Source: Vulcanimicrobiota bacterium (lineage in GTDB: Bacteria; Vulcanimicrobiota; JAJTBE01). From it: a DNA stretch of 57,581 nucleotides. The DNA lies in NCBI GenBank assembly GCA_021107945.1, contig JAIORV010000092.1:1-57581 (forward strand). Reading direction: 5' to 3'. Position numbers and translations under genes: made by a program. The notes below the pieces were generated by a model. The model saw only the letters and a list, made by a program, of their open reading frames with translations, did not search any database and had not been told where the DNA came from. Below, piece after piece: positions 17,119 through 25,463 of the stretch (position 1 is the first letter of the stretch; every line of letters begins with the position of its first letter).

Positions 17119-19620
17119 ATGGCTGAACAGGCGACTTTCACCCGGCGTGAAATCAAGGGAGAACCATCCACGGCAAGGGTAAGGGAATGTTATGAGAGGT
17201 ATCTGAATGAGCCTCTGTATATTGATTGTGAATACATAAAGCTCTATACAGAACGACATAGGCAAGTGAATTATCGGGAGGAGCAGGAGCGAAGGGCGGA
17301 GTCTCATGCCCATGCCCTTGAGAATATGACCCCTGTGATACATCCCGGGGAATTGCTCGTCGGGGGCAAGACAAGATATGTTCGCGGAGCGATTCCTTAT
17401 GCCAATTACGCGTCGGAATATATGCTCAGGGAAATTCGAAGAGAACGTCAGGAGGAGCAGGACTCGGTAACTGACCTGGGAACCGGCGGTGGTATCGCCA
17501 GGGTTCATGAGATCGCAGAGTCAGGCGAGTTCGAGGTGTTCTGCCACAAATTTCTCATATCCCATAAGAATAAAAAATACCTCCAGGAATGCGCCGATTA
17601 CTGGAAGGATAAGTGTATGCAGGCGGAGGGAGATTTGCTTTGGAAAAATTATTATCCCCACGCCGACTGGATTGAAAAGGGATGGAAGACGGTAATGTAC
17701 ACCGCGCCCCATGATCCCGCTCCCGAGGGACGATTCATTATTGATTTTGAGACAATTTTGTCGGAGGGATTAAACAGCCTGATTGATAAATGCAAGAATA
17801 AAATAAAAGAGCTTTTCGAGCATCCGGGGGCAATCGAAGAAACAGCGAAAGTTCACTTCTGGCGCTCCGCAATCCGGGCTATGGAAGGGACAATAAGATG
17901 GGCTCATAATTATGGCAAGCTTGCAAAACGTATGGCGGAGGAAGAAAAAGATCCCAAAAGACGGGATGAGTTGAAAAGAATTTCCTCACACTGCCTCTCA
18001 TTCGGGTCCCCGCCGGAGAGTTTTCACGAGGCCGTCCAGCACTTTTGGTTTGCATACCTTGCGGGGCATATTGAGGGTGCACACCTGGGATATTCCCCCG
18101 GAAAGTTTGACAGATATATGTATCCGTATTTCAAAAGGGATATGGAACAGGGCAACACAACCGTAGAAGAGGTCGTCGAGCTTCTCGAGTTGATGCGTAT
18201 AAAATTCACTGAGATTGAATATGTAGCATCGTTTTCATGGGAAGGTCTTGGCTCCGGGAACCTCTTTCAAAACCTTATTATGGGTGGATATAAGGAAGAC
18301 GGTCAACCGGCGGATAACGAACTTTCCATTCACCTCCTGACATCTGCGATAAATGTACCGACAACCCAGCCCACGCTTTCTATATGGTGGACGCCGGGAT
18401 TGAGCGAGGAATTCCTCCTGAAAGCCGCCGAATGTGTAAAGACGGGAGCTGGATTTCCGGCATGGTTCAATACGGATATTTACATCAAGCACGAGTTGAT
18501 GAGAAACCCGGATCTGGGGATTGGATTCATACGGAAATACGCGTCGATGGGCGGATGTACGGAGCCTGTGCTGGAAGGGTGTAGTTACGGCGTTGTACAG
18601 CCCGGGTTTATAAATCATCTCAAACTTCTGGAAATAGCTCTTTATGGAGGAAAAGATCCCAGGACGGGAATTGTGATAGAGGAGCGGAAACCCCCAACGG
18701 ATTTCAATTCACTCCGTTCCGAATATAAATATTTCCTTGCGAAGGCGATAAGGTACTGGCAGGAATACTGGAATATCGTAATGGAGGCGCATGCCCGGAC
18801 AGTCCCGCTTATTTTCTGCTCTGCCGTTATGATGGATTGTATCGAGCGGGGAAAAAATATGGACAGGGGCGGACTCTTGAATAACGCCACGCCAACGACT
18901 CTCAGCTCCGGGCTTGTCAATGTGGCAAACAGCCTTTCCGCTGTGAAGACTGTTGTTGATAGCGGAAAATACTCAATGTCGGATTTAATCGATGCCCTTG
19001 AAAGCAACTGGAAAGAGAACAGGAAGCTCCATAAAGATGTTTGCAAGTCGCCGATGTGGGGGAATGATGACCCTGAGGTTGACGATATAATGCGCGAATT
19101 ATGGAATTTTTACTGCGACACTGCGGAAGCGGGACCGAATTATCTTGGTCGTCATTATGACCCGAGTATGTTGGCGATTTCCACACCCGCACCATTCGGC
19201 AAGGCATGCCTGGCAACCCCGGACGGCAGGAAGGAAGGCGAACCGCTGGCGGACGGCGTGACATCGCCTCATCCCGGAACCGACAAAAACGGACCCACCG
19301 CGGTTATCAGATCAGTCCAGAAACTTGATCATACAAGGATCCGGGGCGGTCTTCACAATATGAAATTCCATCCCACAGCGATAAGCGGTGTAAACGGATC
19401 TCTGAATCTTATCCAGCTCATCAAGACGATGTTTGAAACGCAGACAGCTTTCCAGATCCAGTTTAATATCGTTGATAGCGAGATGCTCAGGGACGCCCAG
19501 AAGCATCCTGAAAATTACAGGAACCTGATTGTGCGAGTAGCGGGCTTCAGCGCGTTCTTTGTGGAATTGCAAAAATCCCTCCAGGATCAGGTAATAGACA
19601 GGACACAACTTCAGATTTAA
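17119..19620 (+). CDS. glycyl radical enzyme, arylacetate decarboxylase (HpdB)-like by eye
   Basis: An 833-residue pyruvate formate-lyase-like enzyme, full length. The active-site Cys lies in MGGCTEPVLEG (Cys480, with Glu482 as the C-x-E base). The glycyl radical loop is IVRVAGFSAFF (Gly809), followed by LQDQVIDRTQ. From memory, the N-terminal MTPVIHPGELLVGGKTR, the central FLLKAAECVKTGAGFPAW and the C-terminal HPENYRNLIVRVAGF segments resemble 4-hydroxyphenylacetate decarboxylase more than PFL, glycerol dehydratase or CutC. The substrate is therefore open; decarboxylase, lyase and X-succinate synthase relatives all remain possible. No small HpdC-like subunit is seen. Its activase is at 20528-21460. 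GAAAGGGG precedes the ATG. Oxygen sensitivity of the family implies anaerobic growth. Confidence 0.85.
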   Translation: MAEQATFTRREIKGEPSTARVRECYERYLNEPLYIDCEYIKLYTERHRQVNYREEQERRAESHAHALENMTPVIHPGELLVGGKTRYVRGAIPYANYASEYMLREIRRERQEEQDSVTDLGTGGGIARVHEIAESGEFEVFCHKFLISHKNKKYLQECADYWKDKCMQAEGDLLWKNYYPHADWIEKGWKTVMYTAPHDPAPEGRFIIDFETILSEGLNSLIDKCKNKIKELFEHPGAIEETAKVHFWRSAIRAMEGTIRWAHNYGKLAKRMAEEEKDPKRRDELKRISSHCLSFGSPPESFHEAVQHFWFAYLAGHIEGAHLGYSPGKFDRYMYPYFKRDMEQGNTTVEEVVELLELMRIKFTEIEYVASFSWEGLGSGNLFQNLIMGGYKEDGQPADNELSIHLLTSAINVPTTQPTLSIWWTPGLSEEFLLKAAECVKTGAGFPAWFNTDIYIKHELMRNPDLGIGFIRKYASMGGCTEPVLEGCSYGVVQPGFINHLKLLEIALYGGKDPRTGIVIEERKPPTDFNSLRSEYKYFLAKAIRYWQEYWNIVMEAHARTVPLIFCSAVMMDCIERGKNMDRGGLLNNATPTTLSSGLVNVANSLSAVKTVVDSGKYSMSDLIDALESNWKENRKLHKDVCKSPMWGNDDPEVDDIMRELWNFYCDTAEAGPNYLGRHYDPSMLAISTPAPFGKACLATPDGRKEGEPLADGVTSPHPGTDKNGPTAVIRSVQKLDHTRIRGGLHNMKFHPTAISGVNGSLNLIQLIKTMFETQTAFQIQFNIVDSEMLRDAQKHPENYRNLIVRVAGFSAFFVELQKSLQDQVIDRTQLQI

Positions 19621-19628
19621 TACATTAT

Positions 19629-19864
19629 TGTCATCCTGAGTGGAATACGATCATTTCACTTTACTGGATCAGTTCTGACAAGAACGGAGATGTACTTTCC
19701 TCCGATGTGATAAGTCAGCGAAGGATCTCTGCCACGAAAAAGCGATCTCTCAAGACAATATTCAGGAGATTCTTCGCTGTGATAATCTGCGAGCATCAAG
19801 TATGCTCCGTCTTGAGGAAGTCGTCGGATTAAAGCAATTCATTCTTGATTCGCTCAGAATGACA
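19629..19864. repeat. MITE-like element with TGTCATyCTGAG ends
   Basis: A 236-bp element begins TGTCATCCTGAG and ends CTCAGAATGACA, so the ends are 12-bp inverted repeats with one mismatch. Inside lies GCGAAGGATCTC and, inverted, GAGATTCTTCGC. It has no coding capacity. It starts 8 nt after the glycyl radical enzyme stop. Related elements or half copies occur at 34510-34566, 52953-53220, about 54895 and 57389-57581. The ends resemble a repeat motif common in many environmental bacterial genomes. Confidence 0.7.
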
Positions 19865-19934
19865 ATTTGCACACCTTTTTTCCATAAGGAAGTCCATGTT
19901 TCATTAGAATATAGCAACAAAAGCAAGAGGAAAA

Positions 19935-20438
19935 ATGAAATCAGAATATGGCCTTATTGTAATAGTTATAATCATTCTCATCTCAATCTTTCCGATTGTG
20001 CTGCCATCTTCATTTCTCCGAAGCTTGAGGAAAGGTAAACGGGAGATTAAAGACAGGGATCCTATTCCCATAAAATATCGAATTATTATTGTGATTTTAA
20101 TCATCGTCGTAATTATGGCATTTTTTGTTATACCCCAATATCTGCGGGCAAAGGAATCGGAAAAGGTTTTCAATTGTCAGTTAAATATCGCCAGAATCGG
20201 AATGGCGCTAAACTTGTATGCCGGGGATAATCAGAAACATTACCCGGAAAAACTTGAGAAGCTTGTCCCAAAATATCTCAATCCAATCCCCGATTGTCCC
20301 GCCGCAGGGGCTGATACATATTCTCAATCATATACATACTATGTGAATCCGGAAAAAGCTGGATATTCTCTTACAATATTTTGCAGGGGACATTATCACA
20401 AGAATCTTCCCCCGGATAATCCATTGTTAAGCCGCTGA
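19935..20438 (+). CDS. two-TM protein with pilin-like extracytoplasmic head
   Basis: A 167-residue protein with two hydrophobic segments (about 5-28 and 49-67) and a soluble C-terminal region. That region reads like the head of a type II/IV pseudopilin: NCQLNIARIGMALNLYAGDN, then YPEKLEKLVPKYLNPIPDCP and a TYYVNPE stretch. The usual prepilin peptidase site (GFTLIE) is absent, so it is not processed as a pilin. The second helix ends directly at the head domain, as in pilins. It sits between the glycyl radical enzyme and its activase on the same strand, with AAGAGG before the ATG. The stop codon lies inside a long inverted repeat. Role unknown. Confidence 0.65.
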   Translation: MKSEYGLIVIVIIILISIFPIVLPSSFLRSLRKGKREIKDRDPIPIKYRIIIVILIIVVIMAFFVIPQYLRAKESEKVFNCQLNIARIGMALNLYAGDNQKHYPEKLEKLVPKYLNPIPDCPAAGADTYSQSYTYYVNPEKAGYSLTIFCRGHYHKNLPPDNPLLSR

Positions 20439-20488
20439 AGCGGCTCAAGGAGAAGCATCGCTACATTAAACCGCTTCAGCGGCTTAAC
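20426..20488. repeat. 18-bp perfect inverted repeat built from AGCCGCTGAAGCGGCT hairpins
   Basis: GTTAAGCCGCTGAAGCGG (20426-20443) and CCGCTTCAGCGGCTTAAC (20471-20488) are perfect complements around a 27-nt loop. The left arm contains the stop codon of the pilin-like gene. Each arm is also part of a smaller AGCCGC-TGAA-GCGGCT hairpin. Relatives (AGCCACTGAAGTGGCT) lie at 34953-34968 and 54997-55012. It may act as a processing or termination structure between the two genes. Confidence 0.8.
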
Positions 20489-20527
20489 TGGAGGATTAAA
20501 TTAACCGCAAATCTGCAAAGGACGTAT

Positions 20528-21460
20528 ATGAAAACAAAAGTACCCATTTTTAACATCCAGACCTTCGCCACCCACGACGGGCCCGGCATAAGAACGCTGG
20601 TTTTCTTCAAGGGGTGTCCGCTTCGCTGTACATGGTGCAGCAACCCGGAAGGACAGATTCCCGCGCCGCAGATTCGTCGGCATTCTTCAAGGTGCACCGG
20701 CTGTCTTGAATGTGTTGATGTATGTAAATACGGCATGGTATCGGTGATAGAAGATGAAACGGGATCTCACCCCCATTTCAATCGGGATTTCTGTAATAAA
20801 TGCAAATCAAGATTATGTATGGAGAATTGCCCGGAAGAAGCTATTGATTTTGTGGGGGAGTTTATTGGAATAGATGAATTATTCAAAATACTAAAAAAAG
20901 ACATCAGGCTATACTGGAACTCCGGAGGGGGCGTGACTTTCAGCGGAGGAGAGCCTTTGCTTTACCCGGATTTTATTGCGGACTTATCCAAAAAATTGCA
21001 TTCGTTTTCCGTCAAAACCGCCATTGAGACTTGTGGATACTGGAAATGGGATGATGTCAAAGAAGCGATTGACTTATGCGACACAATTTTCTTTGATGTA
21101 AAGACCCTGGATGACGAGAAGCATGTTTGTTTTACGGGAAAATCAAATAAAATTATTATTTCCAACCTCAAAAGATTGGCCGATGAATCCCCTGAAAAAA
21201 TAATCATATCAATCCCTGTAATTCCCGGTGTCAACGAAAGTGTAAAAGACATAGAGGAAATTGGGAGATTTGCACTAAAAAATGGTATCAATGAAATCAG
21301 ACTTCTTCCATATCATCAACTGGGCATAGGAAAATATAAATCTCTTGACATGGAGTATCCGCACGAGAGCTGGAACGGAAAAATTGATCCGGATAAATTA
21401 AATCTTATAAAAGAACAGCTCTTATCGCTGGGACTGAAAACGACTATTGAAGGTCAATGA
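20528..21460 (+). CDS. glycyl radical enzyme activase (radical SAM)
   Basis: A 310-residue activating enzyme that generates the glycyl radical from AdoMet. The radical SAM motif is KGCPLRCTWCSNPEG (Cys30, Cys34, Cys37). An inserted ferredoxin-like region has CTGCLECVDVCKYG (from about 56) and CNKCKSRLCMENCPEEA (from about 89), which would hold two extra [4Fe-4S] clusters. That is the pattern of activases for decarboxylase, dehydratase and CutC-type enzymes rather than PflA. SGGGVTFSGGEPLL follows. AAAGGA sits before the ATG. It is the obvious partner of the enzyme at 17119-19620, despite the pilin-like gene in between. Confidence 0.92.
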   Translation: MKTKVPIFNIQTFATHDGPGIRTLVFFKGCPLRCTWCSNPEGQIPAPQIRRHSSRCTGCLECVDVCKYGMVSVIEDETGSHPHFNRDFCNKCKSRLCMENCPEEAIDFVGEFIGIDELFKILKKDIRLYWNSGGGVTFSGGEPLLYPDFIADLSKKLHSFSVKTAIETCGYWKWDDVKEAIDLCDTIFFDVKTLDDEKHVCFTGKSNKIIISNLKRLADESPEKIIISIPVIPGVNESVKDIEEIGRFALKNGINEIRLLPYHQLGIGKYKSLDMEYPHESWNGKIDPDKLNLIKEQLLSLGLKTTIEGQ

Positions 21461-21485
21461 GTTATAATAATTGAAAGGTGAAAAA

Positions 21486-22283
21486 ATGGACTCAAAAATA
21501 TATGCAAAAATTAACGAAATGATATCACTACAGAAACAGGCGATTCTCACCACACTCGTAAATGCAACCGAGGGAACACCGAGAAAGCTCGGGGCAAAAA
21601 TGCTTGTTATGTCCGACGGCTCAATCCTTGGCACAATAGGCGGCGGCATGTTTGAAAAACAGGTGATAGATGAAGCCTTGAAAGTATGCGAAACCGGCGT
21701 GCCTGTTCTCCTCAACAAAGATCTTTCAGTTTCCGAAAGTGAGGTCGGTGCGGTATGCGGCGGGCAAGTGTCCATATTCCTCGAACCCATAATAAAAACA
21801 TCGAAATTATTCATACTCGGTGGAGGACACGTGGGAAAAGCGATTGCGGAAATTGCACAATACCTGGATTTTTCAATAAATGTTATCGATGACAGGCCGG
21901 AATGGGCAAACAGGGATAATTATCCCATGGAATGCAAGCTCTGGACGGAAGATATGCTAAAGTCAGCAGAAGAGATTCCTGTTGACAAAGACTCTTATAT
22001 TATTATACTAACCCGTTCCTGGAAGCTTGATGAGGGGATATTCAAAAGACTGATAAAAAAGGATTATGCCTACCTCGGTATTATAGGAAGTAAAAATAAG
22101 ATAAAAATACACCGCGACAATCTTTTCGCCGAGGGATACACGGAGGATGATTTCAAGAAAGTATATGGACCCATAGGACTTCCCATCGGCGCATATTCAC
22201 CCCATGAGATAGCGATATCAATACTCGCGGAGATTATTGCCGTGATGAAAGGTAAGAGAGATAAACTTCAGGGATGGGTATGA
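21486..22283 (+). CDS. XdhC/CoxI-family protein
   Basis: A 265-residue protein with both halves of XdhC. The N-terminal XdhC_CoxI domain (LTTLVNATEGTPRKLGAKML, IGGGMFEKQVIDEA, GAVCGGQVSIFLEP) is followed by a Rossmann domain with FILGGGHVGKAIAEIA and GIIGSKNKI. XdhC binds molybdenum cofactor, adds the terminal sulfur and delivers it to molybdenum hydroxylases. No xdhA/B, coxL or other hydroxylase gene lies in the window, so the client must be elsewhere or the protein has another job. I chose the ATG at 21486 because AAAGGTG lies 5 nt upstream; an in-frame TTG at 21471 is less likely. It starts 25 nt after the activase stop. Confidence 0.88.
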   Translation: MDSKIYAKINEMISLQKQAILTTLVNATEGTPRKLGAKMLVMSDGSILGTIGGGMFEKQVIDEALKVCETGVPVLLNKDLSVSESEVGAVCGGQVSIFLEPIIKTSKLFILGGGHVGKAIAEIAQYLDFSINVIDDRPEWANRDNYPMECKLWTEDMLKSAEEIPVDKDSYIIILTRSWKLDEGIFKRLIKKDYAYLGIIGSKNKIKIHRDNLFAEGYTEDDFKKVYGPIGLPIGAYSPHEIAISILAEIIAVMKGKRDKLQGWV

Positions 22284-22301
22284 TATAGTTGAGTTAGCAA
22301 T

Positions 22302-24032
22302 ATGAGAAAAACATCATCATTCATAATAATATCAGCTTTCTTTCTCATCTTCTTCATGTTCATATTTTTAGGTTGCACGGAAAAACTCAAGAATACCCTC
22401 ATCAACCCGGTGGATGGGGCGAAGATGATTCTGATACCCGCCGGCGAATTTATTATGGGAGCGAACGAGAGCGATAAAGATGCCGATGAATCGGAGAAAC
22501 CCCGGCACAAGGGCCACCTTGACGCTTTCTATATATATAAATTCGAAGTAACGAACCGGCAGTTCAGGAAATTCGTTGACGACACCGGTTACAAGGCCGA
22601 GGGCAACTGGGAAAAGTGGATAACTCCCGGCACGTGGGACTATCCGGTTATAATGGTCTCCTGGAATGACGCGAGCGCATATTGCAGGTGGGCGGGTGTG
22701 AAGTTACCCACGGAGGCGCAATGGGAGAAAGCGGCAAGAGGCACAGACGGACGAATATATCCCTGGGGAAATAAATGGAATCCCAAACTTTGCAACAACA
22801 AGAATACTCCCAAAGAAATTATCCGGGGCAAGGCAAGAATGCTTTATAATAAAACGGGAATAACTCCGGGAGGTATGTTTCCCGACGGAAAGTCGCCATA
22901 CGGCGTAATGGATATGGCGGGAAACGTGCAGGAGTGGTGCCGGGACTGGTTTGATGAGGAATATTACAAGAAATCACCCAAAAAGAATCCGGGGGGACCT
23001 TCCCGGGGCACTGACAAAGTCTTGCGCGGCGGAAGTTTCTACCAGGAAATCGAGACATGCCGTGCTACATACAGAGAAGATAATTTTCCCGAGGGCAACG
23101 ACACCGATTACGGCTTCAGGTGTGTCTGGCAACCCGGAACGCCGTTTCCGTCGCCGTCTCCCGTTTTGGTGAAAAAAACAGAAATCCCCGTCAGGCCTTC
23201 GGCGAAAGTGATGCCTGTTTCCTCACCTTTGCCGACCCCCGACATCTCAAAATTGAAAAAGATAAAGAAAAATCAGAAAGACAGCGCGATTATGATATTA
23301 ATCCCCGGCGGCAAGTTCACAATGGGCGCATCCCCACTTGACCACGATGCCCGCTGGGAGGAGAAACCCGCTCACAAGGTATATCTGACTCCATATTACA
23401 TTTACAAATATGAGGTAACATTCAAACAGTTCGCAGAATTCGTAAAAGAAACAGGATACAAAGCCGAGGGTGAATGGAAAAAATATTATAACGAGAAGAC
23501 AAAAAACAGTCCCGTTGTTTATATAACATGGAATGATGCCCGCGGGTATTGCAAATGGGCCGGTGCAAAGCTTCCCACCGAGGCGCAATGGGAGTTTGCA
23601 GCCCGGGGTAAAGATGGAAGGATATATCCCTGGGGAAATAAATGGGACAAAAATATATGTAACAATTATGAGCTTGAAGATAAATCTCTGAAGAAAAAAC
23701 GATATATTATTTACGATAATATGGGAATAACCCCGGCAGGCACATTTCCCGGAGATAAATCTCTCTTTGGAGTCATGGACATGGGAGGAAACGTGATAGA
23801 GTGGTGCCGGGACTGGTTTGATCAACATTATTACAGTAAATCTCCTCAAATAAATCCCGGTGGACCTCCAACGGGATCTCAGCGTTCAATGCGCGGGGGC
23901 GGATGGGGTCAGCCCCGCCAGGTATGCCGCTCCACATATAGGGACAGAGAGAGGCCTCCAGATGTTGACGGTGATTTTGGTTTTCGATGTGTTGTGGAGG
24001 TTGAAGGAAAAAATAAAAATCCATCGAAGTGA
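22302..24032 (+). CDS. lipoprotein with tandem SUMF1/FGE-type domains
   Basis: A 576-residue exported protein. A signal peptide ends in a lipobox (FLGC, Cys25). Two SUMF1-like (formylglycine-generating enzyme fold) domains follow, about 40-275 and 325-570, joined by a Pro/Lys-rich linker. Each carries the landmarks MILIP(A/G)G, a WNDA segment, KLPTEAQWE, a GRIYPWGNKW stretch, a MDM(A/G)GNV motif and a GFRCV ending. In true FGE a Cys pair after RGGS performs catalysis. Here RGGSFYQEIETC and RGGGWGQPRQVC keep only the second Cys, so oxidase activity is doubtful. No sulfatase gene is nearby. The two halves are clearly an internal duplication. A binding or structural role is more likely. Confidence 0.85.
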   Translation: MRKTSSFIIISAFFLIFFMFIFLGCTEKLKNTLINPVDGAKMILIPAGEFIMGANESDKDADESEKPRHKGHLDAFYIYKFEVTNRQFRKFVDDTGYKAEGNWEKWITPGTWDYPVIMVSWNDASAYCRWAGVKLPTEAQWEKAARGTDGRIYPWGNKWNPKLCNNKNTPKEIIRGKARMLYNKTGITPGGMFPDGKSPYGVMDMAGNVQEWCRDWFDEEYYKKSPKKNPGGPSRGTDKVLRGGSFYQEIETCRATYREDNFPEGNDTDYGFRCVWQPGTPFPSPSPVLVKKTEIPVRPSAKVMPVSSPLPTPDISKLKKIKKNQKDSAIMILIPGGKFTMGASPLDHDARWEEKPAHKVYLTPYYIYKYEVTFKQFAEFVKETGYKAEGEWKKYYNEKTKNSPVVYITWNDARGYCKWAGAKLPTEAQWEFAARGKDGRIYPWGNKWDKNICNNYELEDKSLKKKRYIIYDNMGITPAGTFPGDKSLFGVMDMGGNVIEWCRDWFDQHYYSKSPQINPGGPPTGSQRSMRGGGWGQPRQVCRSTYRDRERPPDVDGDFGFRCVVEVEGKNKNPSK

Positions 24033-24135
24033 GATGTGAAATATAAAGAGACGATTTTTACATGAAATGTTTTTTCGGGAGGTGAACTTTCAAGTTAATC
24101 ATAAATAAAATATTAATTTAGAACGGAGGATTAAG

Positions 24136-24951
24136 ATGAAAAAGGCATGTCTAATGGTCTCCCTGATTCTGCTTGGGGCATTGTTATTTACATTTTGTGC
24201 CACGAATCAGGCATTTGCCTGGGATGATGAAGATCACAGGCCGTATTTAACCTGGCTTTGGGAGGGAGAGCACGCTACAATGATAAACTCTCTTCTTATC
24301 ACTGCCAATGATCAGATAATAAAACATAGTGAAAAATATGTTATGCTTCACAAGCAATATTCCGAGAGAGATCCACTCCTGGAAGTCTATGGACTGAGGG
24401 AAGTTGGCGACGACTCAGTGAAAGATGCCTTCCTGGTTGGTCTTAAGGCGAACAATTTGATCTATCTTATTCATTCTGCTGATAAAAACCCCGAAGCCAG
24501 AAAAGCAGCCATCAAGGAACTCAAGTTGCTTGGTCAAATTGTGCATTCCAGCACAGTAATGAGAGAATTCCCATACTGGGCACAGCTTCTGGAAGAGGGA
24601 AGATATCCATCAACAAGACTCTCACACATCTATGTTCATTACACAATCGATATTGGGGAATACATCTCAAAGGACATGAACATTAATAAGAGATTCTATT
24701 ATTGGTTGGGGTACCTAGTGAATGACTTCACCGTGGCGCACCTGAGCAAGAATAAGGAATGGACCAAAAAGGATCAGGCGTTCGTAGAGAAGCTTTATTC
24801 AATTCGCCCGATGTGTACTGTTCCGCGCTTTACAATTGCTGCATGGTACGATTTTAACTCGGCGGATCTTAAACTCAAACAAGCTCTCAACCTGGCACAG
24901 AGCAAAATTGACTATATAAAGAAACAATATACCGACAGACTGATGAAATAG
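24136..24951 (+). CDS. exported protein of unknown function
   Basis: A 271-residue protein with a clear signal peptide (hydrophobic 5-22, probable cleavage after AFA near residue 28). The mature part is mostly alpha-helical and rich in His, Asp and Glu: DDEDHRPYLTWLWEGEHATM, QIVHSSTVMREFPYW and LSHIYVHYTIDIGEY. The scattered His/Asp residues in helices recall zinc-dependent phospholipase C or vanadium-phosphatase-like helical folds, but I cannot assign a family. GGAGGATT precedes the ATG. A strong terminator follows, so it is either monocistronic or the last gene of the run that begins near 20528. Confidence 0.7.
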   Translation: MKKACLMVSLILLGALLFTFCATNQAFAWDDEDHRPYLTWLWEGEHATMINSLLITANDQIIKHSEKYVMLHKQYSERDPLLEVYGLREVGDDSVKDAFLVGLKANNLIYLIHSADKNPEARKAAIKELKLLGQIVHSSTVMREFPYWAQLLEEGRYPSTRLSHIYVHYTIDIGEYISKDMNINKRFYYWLGYLVNDFTVAHLSKNKEWTKKDQAFVEKLYSIRPMCTVPRFTIAAWYDFNSADLKLKQALNLAQSKIDYIKKQYTDRLMK

Positions 24952-24973
24952 TTTTACTGTTTCTAATATTTGA

Positions 24974-25005
24974 AAATCGGGATTTGAAAGATAATCCCGA
25001 TTTTG
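24974..25005 (+). terminator. intrinsic terminator-like hairpin
   Basis: AAAATCGGGATT and AATCCCGATTTT form a perfect 12-bp stem around an 8-nt loop, beginning 22 nt after the stop of the exported protein gene. The flanking A and T runs make it usable in both directions. Confidence 0.75.
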
Positions 25006-25289
25006 GTTTATGGGGAGTTTTCAACGCAAAGATCGCAGAGTCCACAGAGGATAACCGGAGAAAAAATATTGGTTTCTCCAAAATATATGCGAGAAGCGGG
25101 AAATGTGAAACGAGAAAAGGGAAATGGGAAATAAACGAGATTAAGGAATGAAGATTAAAACAATCCCCGTCATATTCGGCGAACGGGCGCATGGCCAATC
25201 GAAATGGGCATTCAGCTTCATTTCAAGGTATAAGACAATATGGGCGATGATAAAATATATATTCAAACTTCGTTTTGGAGGGTGAATAT

Positions 25290-25424
25290 TTGTTGAAAAA
25301 TTATAGGAGCGGAAGACCACGATTATATATTGACTTTCTCAATTTTGAAGGTGGGAAAAAAAATGTCCTGATTTACAGAAATTCACTACATGAAAAACCA
25401 GAAAATCACGAACTGAAGTGGTAA
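25290..25424 (+). CDS. possible 44-aa small protein
   Basis: A TTG-started reading frame with GGAGG at an 8-nt spacing encodes 44 residues, mixed basic and aromatic (for example RSGRPRLYIDFLNFEGG), ending HELKW. The spacing of the Shine-Dalgarno and the amino acid make-up look real, but the protein matches nothing I know. It lies in a gap of about 500 nt that also holds the terminator at 24974-25005 and degenerate repeats near 25024-25140. It is convergent with the membrane module. No promoter is obvious. Confidence 0.3.
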   Translation: MLKNYRSGRPRLYIDFLNFEGGKKNVLIYRNSLHEKPENHELKW

Positions 25425-25463
25425 GTCGTATGAAAAACACAATCTTATTAGATGCCATTGACG

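Noticed and set aside
22302-24032. Diversity-generating retroelement target protein
   Set aside because: The SUMF1 fold is also used in such targets, but no reverse transcriptase or template repeat is present.
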